Shown piece by piece: positions 30,572-41,681 of a stretch of 64,000 nucleotides of DNA. Within the stretch, counting starts at the first letter, position 1, and the number at the start of each line of letters is the position of its first letter. The DNA comes from Mangrovihabitans endophyticus (GTDB lineage Bacteria; Actinomycetota; Actinomycetes; Mycobacteriales; Micromonosporaceae). Location of the stretch: positions 96,402 through 160,401 of the forward strand of contig NZ_BMMX01000012.1 of NCBI RefSeq assembly GCF_014646155.1, in the 5' to 3' direction. Made by a program: the position numbers and the translations under genes. The notes beneath the pieces were generated by a model that had not been told where the DNA came from, did no database searches, and saw only the letters and a list, made by a program, of their open reading frames with translations.

Positions 30572-31816
30572 GTGCGCGTACTACTGATCGGCTCCGGCGG
30601 GCGCGAACACGCCCTTGCCGTCAACCTGGCCGCCGACCCCGCCGTGGAGCACCTGGTCGCGGCGCCCGGGAACCCCGGCATCGCTCAGATCGCGGAACTG
30701 CGCGCGGTGCAGCCCGCGGATCCCGGCGCGGTCGCCGACCTGGCCGCCGAGGTGGGCGCCGATCTGGTGGTGATCGGGCCCGAGGCGCCGCTGGTGGCGG
30801 GCGTGGCAGACGCCGTACGCGCCAAGGGGATCGCCTGTTTCGGACCGTCGGCGGCGGCGGCGAGGCTGGAAGGCTCGAAGGAGTTCGCCAAGGACGTGAT
30901 GAGCGCGGCCGGCGTGCCCACCGCTCGCCATCGGACCTGCGGCACGCCGGACGAGGTGCGGCGGGCGCTGGACGAGTTCGGGCCGCCGCACGTGGTCAAG
31001 GACGATGGTCTGGCGGCCGGCAAGGGTGTGGTGGTCACCGAGTCCCGCGACGCCGCGCTGGCACACGCCGGTGACTGCGGAAAGGTCGTGGTCGAGGAAT
31101 ACCTGTCCGGGCCGGAGGTGTCGCTGTTCGTGGTGACCGACGGCACGTCGGCGGTCCCGCTGTTGCCCGCCCAGGACTTCAAGCGGATCTTCGACGGAGA
31201 TCAGGGGCCGAACACCGGCGGCATGGGCGCGTACGCTCCGTTGCCGTGGGCGCCGGATGATCTGGTGGTCCGGGTGATGCGGGAGACGGTGGAACCGACC
31301 CTGGCCGAGATGCGCCGCCGGGACGCGCCGTTCGCGGGCTTGCTGTATGTCGGGCTGGCGATCACCGCCGACGGGCCTAAAGTCATCGAGTTCAACGCGC
31401 GTTTCGGTGACCCGGAGACACAGGCTGTGCTGGCGCTGCTGGACACGCCGCTGGCGGGCCTGCTGCGCGCGGCGGCGACCGGGACGCTGTCCGCCTGCCC
31501 GCCCTTACGGTGGCACTCCGGCGCCGCGGTCACCGTCGTGGTGGCGGCGGCGAACTATCCGGGCAAGCCACGCACGGGCGACGAGATCACGGGCGGGGAA
31601 CGCCCCGGAATCATCCACGCGGGCACGGCTCGGCGAGCAGACGACGGCGCGCTGCTCTCGTCCGGTGGCCGGGTGCTGTGCGCGACGGGTGTCGGCCCGG
31701 ACCTGGCGGCGGCGCGGGATGCGGCGTACGCCCTGGTGGACGGGGTGGACCTGGCGGGCGCTCAGCACCGCACGGACATAGCGTTGAAGGCCGTGCAGGG
31801 CAAGATCATGGCCTGA
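30572..31816 (+). CDS. purD: Phosphoribosylamine-glycine ligase
   Basis: 414 residues from the GTG giving VRVLLIGSGGREHALAVNLA. ATP-grasp features: GPSAAAARLEGSKEFAKDVM, VVKDDGLAAGKGVVV and GPNTGGMGAYAPLPW; C-terminal KVIEFNARFGDPETQAVL. Second step of purine synthesis (ATP-dependent GAR formation). The upstream in-frame extension is Cys/Arg-rich and not GARS-like. The gene contains a rare TTA leucine codon at 31505-31507. Confidence 0.96.
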   Translation: MRVLLIGSGGREHALAVNLAADPAVEHLVAAPGNPGIAQIAELRAVQPADPGAVADLAAEVGADLVVIGPEAPLVAGVADAVRAKGIACFGPSAAAARLEGSKEFAKDVMSAAGVPTARHRTCGTPDEVRRALDEFGPPHVVKDDGLAAGKGVVVTESRDAALAHAGDCGKVVVEEYLSGPEVSLFVVTDGTSAVPLLPAQDFKRIFDGDQGPNTGGMGAYAPLPWAPDDLVVRVMRETVEPTLAEMRRRDAPFAGLLYVGLAITADGPKVIEFNARFGDPETQAVLALLDTPLAGLLRAAATGTLSACPPLRWHSGAAVTVVVAAANYPGKPRTGDEITGGERPGIIHAGTARRADDGALLSSGGRVLCATGVGPDLAAARDAAYALVDGVDLAGAQHRTDIALKAVQGKIMA

Positions 31817-31877
31817 CCACCGAGCCCGCCGCCGCACCCGGCTCGCGGCGCCGCGCCGCTCATGCCGCGCCGCGGCG

Positions 31878-32006
31878 CTCGTGTCGTGCCGGGCCGCCGC
31901 TCGTGTCGTGCCGGGCCGCCGTTCGTGCCGGGCCGCCGTTCGTGCCGGGCCGCGCCGTTCGTGTCGTGCCGGGCCGCGCCGTTCGTGCCGTGCCGGGCCG
32001 CGCCGG
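31878..32006 (+). repeat. Degenerate tandem repeat, core GTGCCGGGCCGC (6 copies)
   Basis: Six copies of GTGCCGGGCCGC separated by variable CGTTCGTGTC-type linkers (period 17-24 bp) directly precede the first inverted-repeat element. Confidence 0.75.
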
Positions 32007-32081
32007 GCCGATCTTGAGGTTAGTGTGCCGGTTACGACGGGAAAAGTCCTGTTATGCCCGCCCGCAAACTCCAAGATCGGC
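32007..32081. repeat. Intergenic inverted-repeat element, copy A
   Basis: 75 bp bounded by GCCGATCTTG and its perfect complement CAAGATCGGC, with imperfect pairing inward. The right end (CAAACTCCAAGATCGGCG) is identical to that of copy B. It looks like a small non-autonomous or REP-type element. Confidence 0.7.
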
Positions 32082-32102
32082 GCGGATGTCAGGGGAACGC
32101 GC

Positions 32103-32176
32103 GCCGATCTTGAGCCTTTGGGTCGGACTTGTCGGTCATGGTGTGCCAACTCGGGCACACAAACTCCAAGATCGGC
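32103..32176. repeat. Intergenic inverted-repeat element, copy B
   Basis: 74 bp with the same GCCGATCTTG termini as copy A, 21 bp downstream of it. It contains an internal hairpin GTGTGCC-N6-GGCACAC. The interior differs from copy A while the termini are conserved. Confidence 0.7.
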
Positions 32177-32367
32177 GGGGCTGGGGGCCCCGTGGGCTGG
32201 GCCCCGTGGGCTGGGCCCCGTGGGCTGGGGGCCTGTGGGCTGGGCCCCGTGGGCTGGGGGCCTGTGGGCTGGGCCCCGTGGGCTGGGGGCCTGTGGGCTG
32301 GGGCCCCGTGGGCTGGGGCCCGTGGGCTGGGGGCCTGTGGGCTGGGGGCCTGTGGGCTGGGGGCCTG
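32177..32367 (+). repeat. G-rich tandem array, 12 x GTGGGCTGGG
   Basis: Twelve 14-16 bp units alternate between GTGGGCTGGGCCCC and GTGGGCTGGGGGCCT variants, ending 3 bp from the SCP2 gene stop. Regular GGG runs on the plus strand could form G-quadruplexes, and GGGCC/GGCCC arms could form hairpins. Confidence 0.9.
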
Positions 32368-32370
32368 GCG

Positions 32371-32823
32371 TTATGCCTTGGGGATGTCGAACAGCTTCGC
32401 CACCTGCGCCGCCAGGCCCAGGTCGCCCTTTGCCTTGATCTTGCCGGTCATGAACATCATCATCGGGTTGCCGTCACCCGAGACCACCTTCAGGAACGTG
32501 ACCGGGTCCATCGTCATCGCCAGCTTCGGGTCGCGGACCGGTTCGTTGGTGACCGTGCACGCACCGTTTTCGATCACCGTCTCGTAGGTGTCCGTGCTGT
32601 CGCCGGGACCTCCCGTGATGTTCCAGTGGATCACCGCCTGGGTGCTGCCGGCGCGGTCCGCGCGGAACAGGGTCGGCATCCGGTTGAAGACCTCGTCGAG
32701 GATCTTGGAGCGGTCCGGGCCGCCCATCACTTCGGCGATCTTCGAGTCGGGGGTCGACTTGACGAGCTGAGCGAACTCCTTCGGGCCGATCGACGCGAAG
32801 GATTCGGGCTTGAAATCAGTCAT
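32371..32823 (-). CDS. SCP2 sterol-binding-domain protein
   Basis: 150 residues from ATG with GAAAGG upstream on the minus strand. It has SCP2-like features: IAEVMGGPDRSKILDEVFNR, GSTQAVIHWNITGGPGD and a C-terminal PVTFLKVVSGDGNPMMMFMT followed by GKIKAKGDLGLAAQVAKLF. Probably a small soluble lipid- or acyl-CoA-binding protein. Its 3' end abuts the G-rich tandem array. Divergent from the ArsR-type gene. Confidence 0.88.
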   Translation of the reverse strand: MTDFKPESFASIGPKEFAQLVKSTPDSKIAEVMGGPDRSKILDEVFNRMPTLFRADRAGSTQAVIHWNITGGPGDSTDTYETVIENGACTVTNEPVRDPKLAMTMDPVTFLKVVSGDGNPMMMFMTGKIKAKGDLGLAAQVAKLFDIPKA

Positions 32824-32952
32824 CGGTGGACCTTTCGGAACGATCGTCGGACCTACTCACGGGTAACCCTATCGACAACACCGCGGTCACGCAGTCTGCC
32901 ACCACCAAAGGATCGTTTGACTGATGGGTGTCGATGAAACAGGCTCCCCAAC

Positions 32953-33324
32953 ATGTCTTTGGGTGACGGCGCCTCCTCCCGCACGGCCACCATGCGGGCC
33001 ACCGCGCACCCGGTGCGGTTGCAGATCATGTCGCTGCTCGCCGGTGCCGCGATGACCGCCGCCGAAGTGGCCCGCAAGCTCGGCCTGACGCACGCCAACG
33101 CCAGCTATCACCTGCGCCGGATCGCCGAAGTCGGCCTGATCGTGCCAGCCGGCGAGGAACGCATCCGGGGTGGCGTCGCGAAGCGTTACCGGTACGCGGT
33201 GGGTGACGACCGTGACCGGATCCTGGCCGCTGCGCGTGACCTGCACGAGGCGGCACGGCCGCCGGGTACGCCGGGAACCGTGCGCACCTCCACCGCCGTG
33301 GCCATGTTCCGGATGGAGCGCTGA
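32953..33324 (+). CDS. ArsR-type winged-helix regulator, short form
   Basis: 123 residues: ATMRATAHPVRLQIMSLLAG, then LGLTHANASYHLRRIAEVGL and a wing GGVAKRYRYAVGDDRD. The C-terminus ends ARPPGTPGTVRTSTAVAMFR. From memory, related actinobacterial regulators are ~180 residues with a longer segment between the wing and this C-terminal strand, so this copy may have lost an internal stretch. No Cys metal site. It probably senses a non-metal signal. It lies between the SCP2 gene and purB. Confidence 0.75.
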   Translation: MSLGDGASSRTATMRATAHPVRLQIMSLLAGAAMTAAEVARKLGLTHANASYHLRRIAEVGLIVPAGEERIRGGVAKRYRYAVGDDRDRILAAARDLHEAARPPGTPGTVRTSTAVAMFRMER

Positions 33325-33424
33325 CGACCGCGGCGGCACTCTTCATGCTGGGCGGCCGCGACGTCCGTACGCTGCGGCACAAGCTGCCGGAACGGGTCGA
33401 GGCGCCCGTGGGAGAATCGGTCGC

Positions 33425-34846
33425 GTGACCATCCCCAACGTGCTCGCCGCCCGGTACGCCTCCGCCGAACTCGTCGCCCTGTGGACGCCGGAAGAAAAGA
33501 TCCGGATGGAGCGGCGGCTCTGGCTCGCTGTGTTGCGGGCGCAACGCGACCTCGGCGTACCGGTCGGGGACGGGGTGGTCGAGGCGTACGAAGCGGTGGT
33601 CGACGACGTCGATCTGGCGTCCATCGCGGCGCGGGAGCGGGTGACCCGGCACGATGTGAAGGCGCGCATCGAGGAGTTCAGCGCGCTGGCCGGGCACGAG
33701 CACATCCATAAGGGAATGACGTCTCGCGACCTGACCGAAAACGTCGAGCAACTGCAGATCCGGGCCTCGCTGGAGGTCATCCGGCGGCGGACCGTCGCGA
33801 CGCTGGCCCGGCTCGCTGCCCTTGCCGTCGAGCACAGCGACCTGGTGATGACCGGTCGTTCGCACAACGTCGCGGCGCAGGCGACCACGCTGGGCAAACG
33901 GTTCGCGTCGGCGGCCCAGGAGCTGCTGATCGCGTACGAGCGCCTGGACGACCTGATCGAGCGCTATCCGCTGCGCGGCATCAAGGGCCCGGTCGGCACC
34001 GCCGCCGACCAGTTGGACCTGCTCGACGGCGACACGGCGGCGCTGGCCTGTCTGGAGGAGCGGGTCGCCGGGCACCTGGGCTTCCGGCGGGTGCTGGCCA
34101 GCGTCGGCCAGGTCTATCCGCGCTCCCTGGACTACGACGTGGTGGCCGCCCTCGCCCAGATCGTGGCCGGTCCGTCCTCTCTGGCCACCACGATCCGCCT
34201 GATGGTGGGCCAGGAACTGGTGACCGAGGGCTTCAAGCCGGGCCAGGTCGGATCGTCCGCCATGCCGCACAAGATGAACACGCGCTCGTCGGAGCGGGTC
34301 AACGGGCTGGCGGTGGTCGTCCGTGGCTATGTTTCGATGGTCGGGGAACTGGCCGGGGACCAGTGGAACGAGGGCGATGTCTCGTGCTCGGTGGTCCGCC
34401 GGGTGGCGTTGCCGGATGCCTTCTTCGCCGCTGACGGGTTGTTCCAGACATTCCTCACCGTGCTCGACGAGTTCGGCGCCTATCCCGCGGTGGTGGCGCG
34501 CGAGCTCGATCGGTTCCTGCCGTTCCTGGCCACCACCAAGATCCTCGTCGCCGCGGTGCGTAAGGGCGTGGGCCGGGAGACGGCGCACGAGGTGATCAAG
34601 GAGCACGCGGTCGCGGTGGCACTGGCCATGCGGGAGAAGGGTGTGTCCGACAACGACCTGTTCGACCGGCTGGCCGCGGATGGTCGGCTGGATCTGTCCC
34701 GGGCCGAAATCGACGCCATGGTGGCCGACCGCGCCGCCTTCGTGGGCGCGGCGGGCTCCCAGGTCCAGGCGGTGGCCGACCTGGTGGCCACGATCGTGTC
34801 AGCGCATCCGGACGCGGCGGCATACGCGCCCGCACCGATCCTCTGA
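33425..34846 (+). CDS. purB: Adenylosuccinate lyase
   Basis: 473 residues from a GTG after GGGAGAA. Fumarase/aspartase superfamily: HEHIHKGMTSRDLTENVEQL, MTGRSHNVAAQATTLGKRFA and the signature VGSSAMPHKMNTRSSERVNG. It acts twice in purine synthesis (SAICAR to AICAR, and adenylosuccinate to AMP). The in-frame upstream extension crosses the ArsR-type gene and is excluded. Confidence 0.97.
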   Translation: MTIPNVLAARYASAELVALWTPEEKIRMERRLWLAVLRAQRDLGVPVGDGVVEAYEAVVDDVDLASIAARERVTRHDVKARIEEFSALAGHEHIHKGMTSRDLTENVEQLQIRASLEVIRRRTVATLARLAALAVEHSDLVMTGRSHNVAAQATTLGKRFASAAQELLIAYERLDDLIERYPLRGIKGPVGTAADQLDLLDGDTAALACLEERVAGHLGFRRVLASVGQVYPRSLDYDVVAALAQIVAGPSSLATTIRLMVGQELVTEGFKPGQVGSSAMPHKMNTRSSERVNGLAVVVRGYVSMVGELAGDQWNEGDVSCSVVRRVALPDAFFAADGLFQTFLTVLDEFGAYPAVVARELDRFLPFLATTKILVAAVRKGVGRETAHEVIKEHAVAVALAMREKGVSDNDLFDRLAADGRLDLSRAEIDAMVADRAAFVGAAGSQVQAVADLVATIVSAHPDAAAYAPAPIL

Positions 34847-35020
34847 GCGGCACGGGACGCCTCGAAAGTGGTCCGCGTCACGCCGAACGCCTGCTCAGAG
34901 TCTTGAGCGTCGGTCTGCCGACAGCGGCCGATACGGAGATCGGCGAACCTACAAGGTAGGCTTCGGGCTGCTCGCCCCGTAGAGGGGCTCCCAACTGCGC
35001 ACCTACAGTCAGGAGTGCCC
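34847..35020 (+). other. Leader region upstream of purSQL with small hairpins
   Basis: 174 bp between purB and purS. It contains CCTAC-AAG-GTAGG at about 34948-34960 and GCCCC-GTAGA-GGGGC at about 34975-34989. Neither is a recognisable riboswitch class. They may be an attenuator or terminator for purB; no decisive promoter is seen. Confidence 0.35.
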
Positions 35021-35275
35021 GTGGCTCGCGTCGTCGTCGACGTCATGCTGAAGCCGGAGATCCTCGATCCGCAGGGCCAGGCGGTTGCGAACGCGCTGCC
35101 CCGCCTCGGAGTCACCGACGTCACCTCGGTGCGCATCGGGCGGCGCATCGAGATCGACTTTGATGGTGAACCGGATCTCGACCGTGCCCGGGAGATCGCC
35201 GACAAGCTGTTGGCGAACCCGGTGATCGAGGACTTCACGGTCAGCCTTGCCGAGGTCCCGGCGGAAACCGCATGA
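35021..35275 (+). CDS. purS: FGAM synthase subunit PurS
   Basis: 84 residues from the GTG six bases after AGGAG (an in-frame GTG at 35015 sits on the ribosome site). Reads [20 protein letters not shown], then [20 protein letters not shown]. Dimeric bridge between PurQ and PurL in phosphoribosylformylglycinamidine synthase. Its stop overlaps the purQ start (ATGA). Confidence 0.95.
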   Translation: MARVVVDVMLKPEILDPQGQAVANALPRLGVTDVTSVRIGRRIEIDFDGEPDLDRAREIADKLLANPVIEDFTVSLAEVPAETA

Positions 35276-35964
35276 CCATGCGGATCGGTGTGGTCACGTT
35301 TCCCGGTTCGCTGGACGATGGCGACGCGGCTCGGGCCGTGCGCCTCGCCGGCGCCGAAGCGGTCCGTCTCTGGCACGGCGACGCCGACCTGCACGGCGTC
35401 GACGCGGTCGTGCTCCCCGGTGGCTTCTCCTACGGCGACGCGCTGCGCTGCGGTGCGATCGCTCGCTTCGCGCCGGTCATGGAGACGGTCGCGGACGCCG
35501 CCCGCGGCGGCCTCCCGGTGCTCGGCATCTGCAACGGTTTCCAGATCCTGTGCGAGGCGCACCTGCTTCCCGGCGCGCTGACCCGCAACCAGCATCTGCA
35601 CTTCCGCAACCGCGACCAGCACCTGCGGATCGGATCCACCTCCACGGCGTGGACCGGCCAGTTCACCGCGGACCAGGAGATCCTCATCCCGGTGAAGAAC
35701 GGCGAGGGTTGCTTCGTGGCCGATGCGCGTACGTTGGACGAGCTTGCGGCCGAGGGCCGGGTGGTCGCCCGTTATGTGCGCGGCAACCCGAACGGATCGC
35801 AGCGGGACATCGCGGCGATCACGAACGAGGCCGGCAACGTGGTCGGCATCATGCCGCATCCGGAACACGCGGTGGAGGCGCTGACCGGGCCGTCACTCGA
35901 CGGCCTCGGCTTCTTCGCCTCCGTCTTGCACACCCTGGCCGGCGCGCCGGCAAGCAGCCGGTAA
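35272..35964 (+). CDS. purQ: FGAM synthase glutaminase subunit PurQ
   Basis: 230 residues, ATG overlapping the purS stop. Class I glutamine amidotransferase with nucleophile elbow [20 protein letters not shown], substrate loop [20 protein letters not shown] and catalytic His-Glu in [12 protein letters not shown]. It supplies ammonia from glutamine to PurL. Operon purS-purQ-purL. Confidence 0.97.
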   Translation: MTMRIGVVTFPGSLDDGDAARAVRLAGAEAVRLWHGDADLHGVDAVVLPGGFSYGDALRCGAIARFAPVMETVADAARGGLPVLGICNGFQILCEAHLLPGALTRNQHLHFRNRDQHLRIGSTSTAWTGQFTADQEILIPVKNGEGCFVADARTLDELAAEGRVVARYVRGNPNGSQRDIAAITNEAGNVVGIMPHPEHAVEALTGPSLDGLGFFASVLHTLAGAPASSR

Positions 35965-35999
35965 CCGGCAAGCGGCCAGTAGCAGGGGGAATAGCTCAT

Positions 36000-38618
<2,619 letters not shown>

Positions 38619-38630
38619 GGCACCTTCCGA

Positions 38631-38681
38631 GCAGACGATGAGGGCCGGTCCGCATCAAGCGGGCCGGCCCTCATCGTCTGC
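38631..38681. terminator. Strong bidirectional terminator after purL
   Basis: A 23-bp stem (one G-U pair) starting GCAGACGATGAGGGCCGG with a 5-nt loop ATCAA. It lies between purL (+) and the converging membrane-protein gene (-) and is the longest hairpin in the window. Confidence 0.92.
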
Positions 38682-38693
38682 GTGGTGCGTTCT

Positions 38694-41042
38694 TCAGTCG
38701 TCCAGCCAGTCGAGCGGACGCCGCTGGCCCGGGTGCGTCGACTCACGCGGTTGGCGGGGCGGTTCGCCGTGTCGCCCGCCGCCCTGCTCGCCGCCGTAGT
38801 AGCCGCCGCGGTCGTCGTACGCGTTGCCGCCCTGGTCGTACCCGCCGCGGTAGTCGCCGCCGCGGTAGTCGTCCGGCCGACCGTAGCCACCCCGGTCGTC
38901 ACGTCCGTACTGTCCGGAACCTCCGGCGTAGTTTCCGTCGCCGCCCCCGGCCGGGCTGCCGTAACCGCCGCGCGGGTCCGCGCCTCCGGCACCGTAGCCG
39001 CCACCGGAGGACGGGCCGTTTCCGTACGCCCCGCCCGGTCGTGCGCTGCCGTAGTCGCCGCTGTGGCGGCCCTCGTCGTACTGCCCACCGCGCGGGTCGC
39101 CGCCGTATTGGCTGCCGCCGTATTGCTGGGGGGCGGCGCCGCCGCCGTACTGCTGGGTGCCGCCGCCGTATTGGCCGTCGTCGTACTGCCCGCCGCGCGG
39201 GTCGCCGCCGTATTGGTTGCCGCCGTATTGCTGGGGGGCGGTGCCGCCGTACTGCTGGGTGCCGTCGTAGGTGCCGCCGCCGCGTGGGTCGCCGCCGTAC
39301 CGGCCGCCGCCGTACTGCTGGGTGCCGCCGCCGTACGGGTTGCCGCCGCGCGGGTCGTCGGTGCCGCCGCCGTATTGGCCGTCGCCGTAGCCGTTGCCCC
39401 CGCTCGGCGCTCCGTAGGCGTTGCCGCTGTCGATGCCGTCGGCCGGGGCGTCCCAGGAGCCGTAACCGCCGCGATCGGCGGCACGGTCGGGCTCATGGCC
39501 GTAGCCACCGGAGGCGTAGGGCCCGCCGTCTGCGGGCTCGGGGCGTGCCCGGCCGGAACCAGCCGGCGGGTAGTCGGTCGGCCGGCCATAGCCGTCATGG
39601 CCACCCGGCTCCGCACCGCGGTAACCGCCGCGGTCGTAGTCCGGCTCCGGGTACCCGTCCTGCTCCGGGCGGTACATGCCGGTCGGCTCGTCGAAGCGCT
39701 CCCGCTCGCCGCCGTAACCCCGGTCGCCGTACGCCCGCTCCTCGCTCGCGCCGTACGGCTGTGCGCCGCCGCCGTAGGTGCCGCCGCCGTACGGCGTGCT
39801 CGCCGCCGCCGCCGTTGCCGCGGCGCTGGCCGCCCCCGGCGGAGGTGACCACTGCTGGCCGGCCGGAACACCGTACGGATCGGGAAACTCGTCGTCCGCC
39901 GGGATGGGCGGGACCGCCTGGTGCAGCATGGTCTGCGCGTCCGACAGGGAACCCGGCCCGAGCGTCGCCACCATGGTGGCGTCGTTGGCGTTGCTTCCAC
40001 CCATGGGCGCGCCCACGCGCGTGGCGTCGGCCATGCCGCCGTAGGGCGCCGCGCCCGGCACGTTCGCGCCGTCGGGGTCGTCCGCTCCGGGGTCGTCGCC
40101 GCCGGCCTCCCTGCGGCGCATCAGCACCAGCACGATCGCGCCGACGCCGGCCGCGACCAGCAGGCCACCGATGATGATGAACAGCATCGAACCGGAACCG
40201 CTGTCGTCGGCGTTGGCGGCCGGATCGGTCGCCGGGTTGCTGGCTTCCTCGGTGGCCTCGTCGGTGGCCTCCTCGGTTGCTTCCTCGGTCGCCGACGGCG
40301 TCGGGCTCGCGGTCTCCGACGGTGTCGCCGACGGGGAGGCGGCGGCGATCGGCTTGAGGGTCAGCGTCACGTTGACGGTCTTGTTCGCGCCCGCCTGCAC
40401 GTTTGTCGACGCCGGGTTGAAGTCGTCCTTTATCGCGCCGATGGAGATGGTGCCGGGGGTGATCGGCTTGCCGTCCGACGAGGTGAAGACGAACCGGCCG
40501 TCGCCGTTGGTGGTGGTGGAGTATTGGTGGTTGCCGCTGTCCTTCATCAGGACCTGGGCACCGGAGATCGCCTTGCCGTCCGGGTCGCGCACGCGCCCGC
40601 TGATCTGGCGGACCTGGGCCGGCTTGTCCGGTCCGCGCACCGTGACGTTCTGCGAAGCCGTCCCGCTCTCGCCGTTCGCGGTCGCCTTGACCTGAACCTT
40701 CACGGTCTTGGTCTTGCCGTCGTCGACCGGCCCGGCGGTCAGGTTCGCGGTGAAGTCCTGACTGCCACCGGGCTGCAGGGTGACCGACGGCGAACAGTCG
40801 CCGGCGCAGTCCATGCCGCTGACGTTGACCCGCACCGAAGCCGGCTCGTCCTGGCTCGGGTTGCGGACCGTGTACCGCATGGTGGTGCGCCCGCCGGCGT
40901 CGACATTGGTCGCCGACAGGCTGGTGATCTGCACGTCGGGCGGCGCTGCCAGGGCCGGCGACGCCGCAAGGGCCACCGTGCCGCCGGCAAGCGCCACTAA
41001 CGCACCAGCCTGGACAGCCCTGGCTCGGAGGTGCGTCGTCAC
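38694..41042 (-). CDS. Exported single-pass membrane protein with Gly/Tyr-rich cytoplasmic tail
   Basis: 782 residues from GTG 41042, chosen for the AAAGG eight bases upstream. A signal peptide ([19 protein letters not shown]...ALA) is followed by an extracellular CARDB-like domain with a CAGDC pair. Next is a carboxypeptidase-regulatory-like beta domain ([20 protein letters not shown]) and a Ser/Thr/Glu-Ala linker. One membrane helix ([20 protein letters not shown]) precedes RRREA. About 450 low-complexity residues follow with YGGG/QQYGGG/DPRGG repeats. Function unknown; the tail suggests self-assembly or phosphorylation-scaffold behaviour (inference). The reading frame continues open upstream across purF but is not coding there. 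Confidence 0.8.
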   Translation of the reverse strand: MTTHLRARAVQAGALVALAGGTVALAASPALAAPPDVQITSLSATNVDAGGRTTMRYTVRNPSQDEPASVRVNVSGMDCAGDCSPSVTLQPGGSQDFTANLTAGPVDDGKTKTVKVQVKATANGESGTASQNVTVRGPDKPAQVRQISGRVRDPDGKAISGAQVLMKDSGNHQYSTTTNGDGRFVFTSSDGKPITPGTISIGAIKDDFNPASTNVQAGANKTVNVTLTLKPIAAASPSATPSETASPTPSATEEATEEATDEATEEASNPATDPAANADDSGSGSMLFIIIGGLLVAAGVGAIVLVLMRRREAGGDDPGADDPDGANVPGAAPYGGMADATRVGAPMGGSNANDATMVATLGPGSLSDAQTMLHQAVPPIPADDEFPDPYGVPAGQQWSPPPGAASAAATAAAASTPYGGGTYGGGAQPYGASEERAYGDRGYGGERERFDEPTGMYRPEQDGYPEPDYDRGGYRGAEPGGHDGYGRPTDYPPAGSGRARPEPADGGPYASGGYGHEPDRAADRGGYGSWDAPADGIDSGNAYGAPSGGNGYGDGQYGGGTDDPRGGNPYGGGTQQYGGGRYGGDPRGGGTYDGTQQYGGTAPQQYGGNQYGGDPRGGQYDDGQYGGGTQQYGGGAAPQQYGGSQYGGDPRGGQYDEGRHSGDYGSARPGGAYGNGPSSGGGYGAGGADPRGGYGSPAGGGDGNYAGGSGQYGRDDRGGYGRPDDYRGGDYRGGYDQGGNAYDDRGGYYGGEQGGGRHGEPPRQPRESTHPGQRRPLDWLDD
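39050..39420 (-). repeat. Coding repeats in the Gly/Tyr-rich tail
   Basis: Repeated [16 protein letters not shown] and APQQYGG units are encoded by near-identical DNA blocks (for example TATTGGCTGCCGCC / TATTGGTTGCCGCC segments recurring at ~100-bp spacing). They indicate internal duplication. Confidence 0.75.
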
Positions 41043-41171
41043 GATTACCGCCTTTCGCACATGGAAGGACCCACTAGGTATACGCCGTCGGCCACTATGC
41101 CTTGTCACGGGTGTTTCGCGCGACCCAGGGCCGCTTGGAGTTCTTCGCACAACGCGTCGTATCGTCCCGTC

Positions 41172-41537
41172 GTGTCCCCTGCGCACAATAAATCCGAGTC
41201 GGTGGACCAGGCGTTGGACGCGCTGGATCGCGGCGTAGAACCCGAGCGTGTGGTGCTGCGCGATGCCGTCCGAGCGCTGCTGAGCGAGTTGGCACGGCGT
41301 GCGCCCGGCCGATCGGTGGAGGTCCGCGTTCCACCGTTCGGCGCTATTCAGTGTGTCGCTGGTCCCAGACACACCCGCGGCACACCGCCCAATGTGGTCC
41401 AAACCGATCCGATGACCTGGCTGTTGGTCGCCACCGGGCGACTGAGCTGGGCGGACGCCACGGCGTCCGGACGGGTGCAGGCGAGCGGCATCCGTACGGA
41501 TCTCACCGAGGTGCTGCCCGTCCACCCGTCGCGGTGA
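41172..41537 (+). CDS. Sterol-carrier-like (bacterial SCP orthologue) protein
   Basis: 121 residues from a GTG with no visible ribosome site; a TTGGAG / TATCGT pair places a possible leaderless start nearby. Reads [20 protein letters not shown], then [20 protein letters not shown] and [20 protein letters not shown], a pattern I associate with the small SCP2-like family near purF in actinobacteria. Probably binds a hydrophobic ligand. Confidence 0.7.
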   Translation: MSPAHNKSESVDQALDALDRGVEPERVVLRDAVRALLSELARRAPGRSVEVRVPPFGAIQCVAGPRHTRGTPPNVVQTDPMTWLLVATGRLSWADATASGRVQASGIRTDLTEVLPVHPSR

Positions 41538-41681
41538 GCGCGTCGCCCGTACGGCCGGAGTTCGCGCCTGGCGAACGGGCTGTCCCGCACCGGTGGCGCG
41601 TACACTGGTGCGTCGGAGCAGAGCAGTATTACTAGCAGCACACCGTGATTGCTCTGCAGCACACCGTGAGGGAGCGAGCAG

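Larger units (their letters stand above)
31817..32370. other. Repeat-rich intergenic island between purD and the SCP2 gene
   Basis: 554 bp with no gene. In order it holds a CG-rich tandem block with six GTGCCGGGCCGC cores, two ~75-bp inverted-repeat elements ending in GCCGATCTTG, and twelve copies of a GTGGGCTGGG unit. Open frames across it encode only Gly/Trp/Ala or Arg/Ala monotony and are artefacts of the repeats. Confidence 0.8.

Noticed and set aside
32129..32600. Open plus-strand frames rich in Gly, Trp and Ala across the tandem array
   Set aside because: They are translation artefacts of the GTGGGCTGGG repeats, end in the antisense of the SCP2 gene and have no ribosome site.
34847..35020. 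Riboswitch upstream of purS
   Set aside because: Only short hairpins are visible; no conserved purine, PRPP or guanidine riboswitch core could be recognised.
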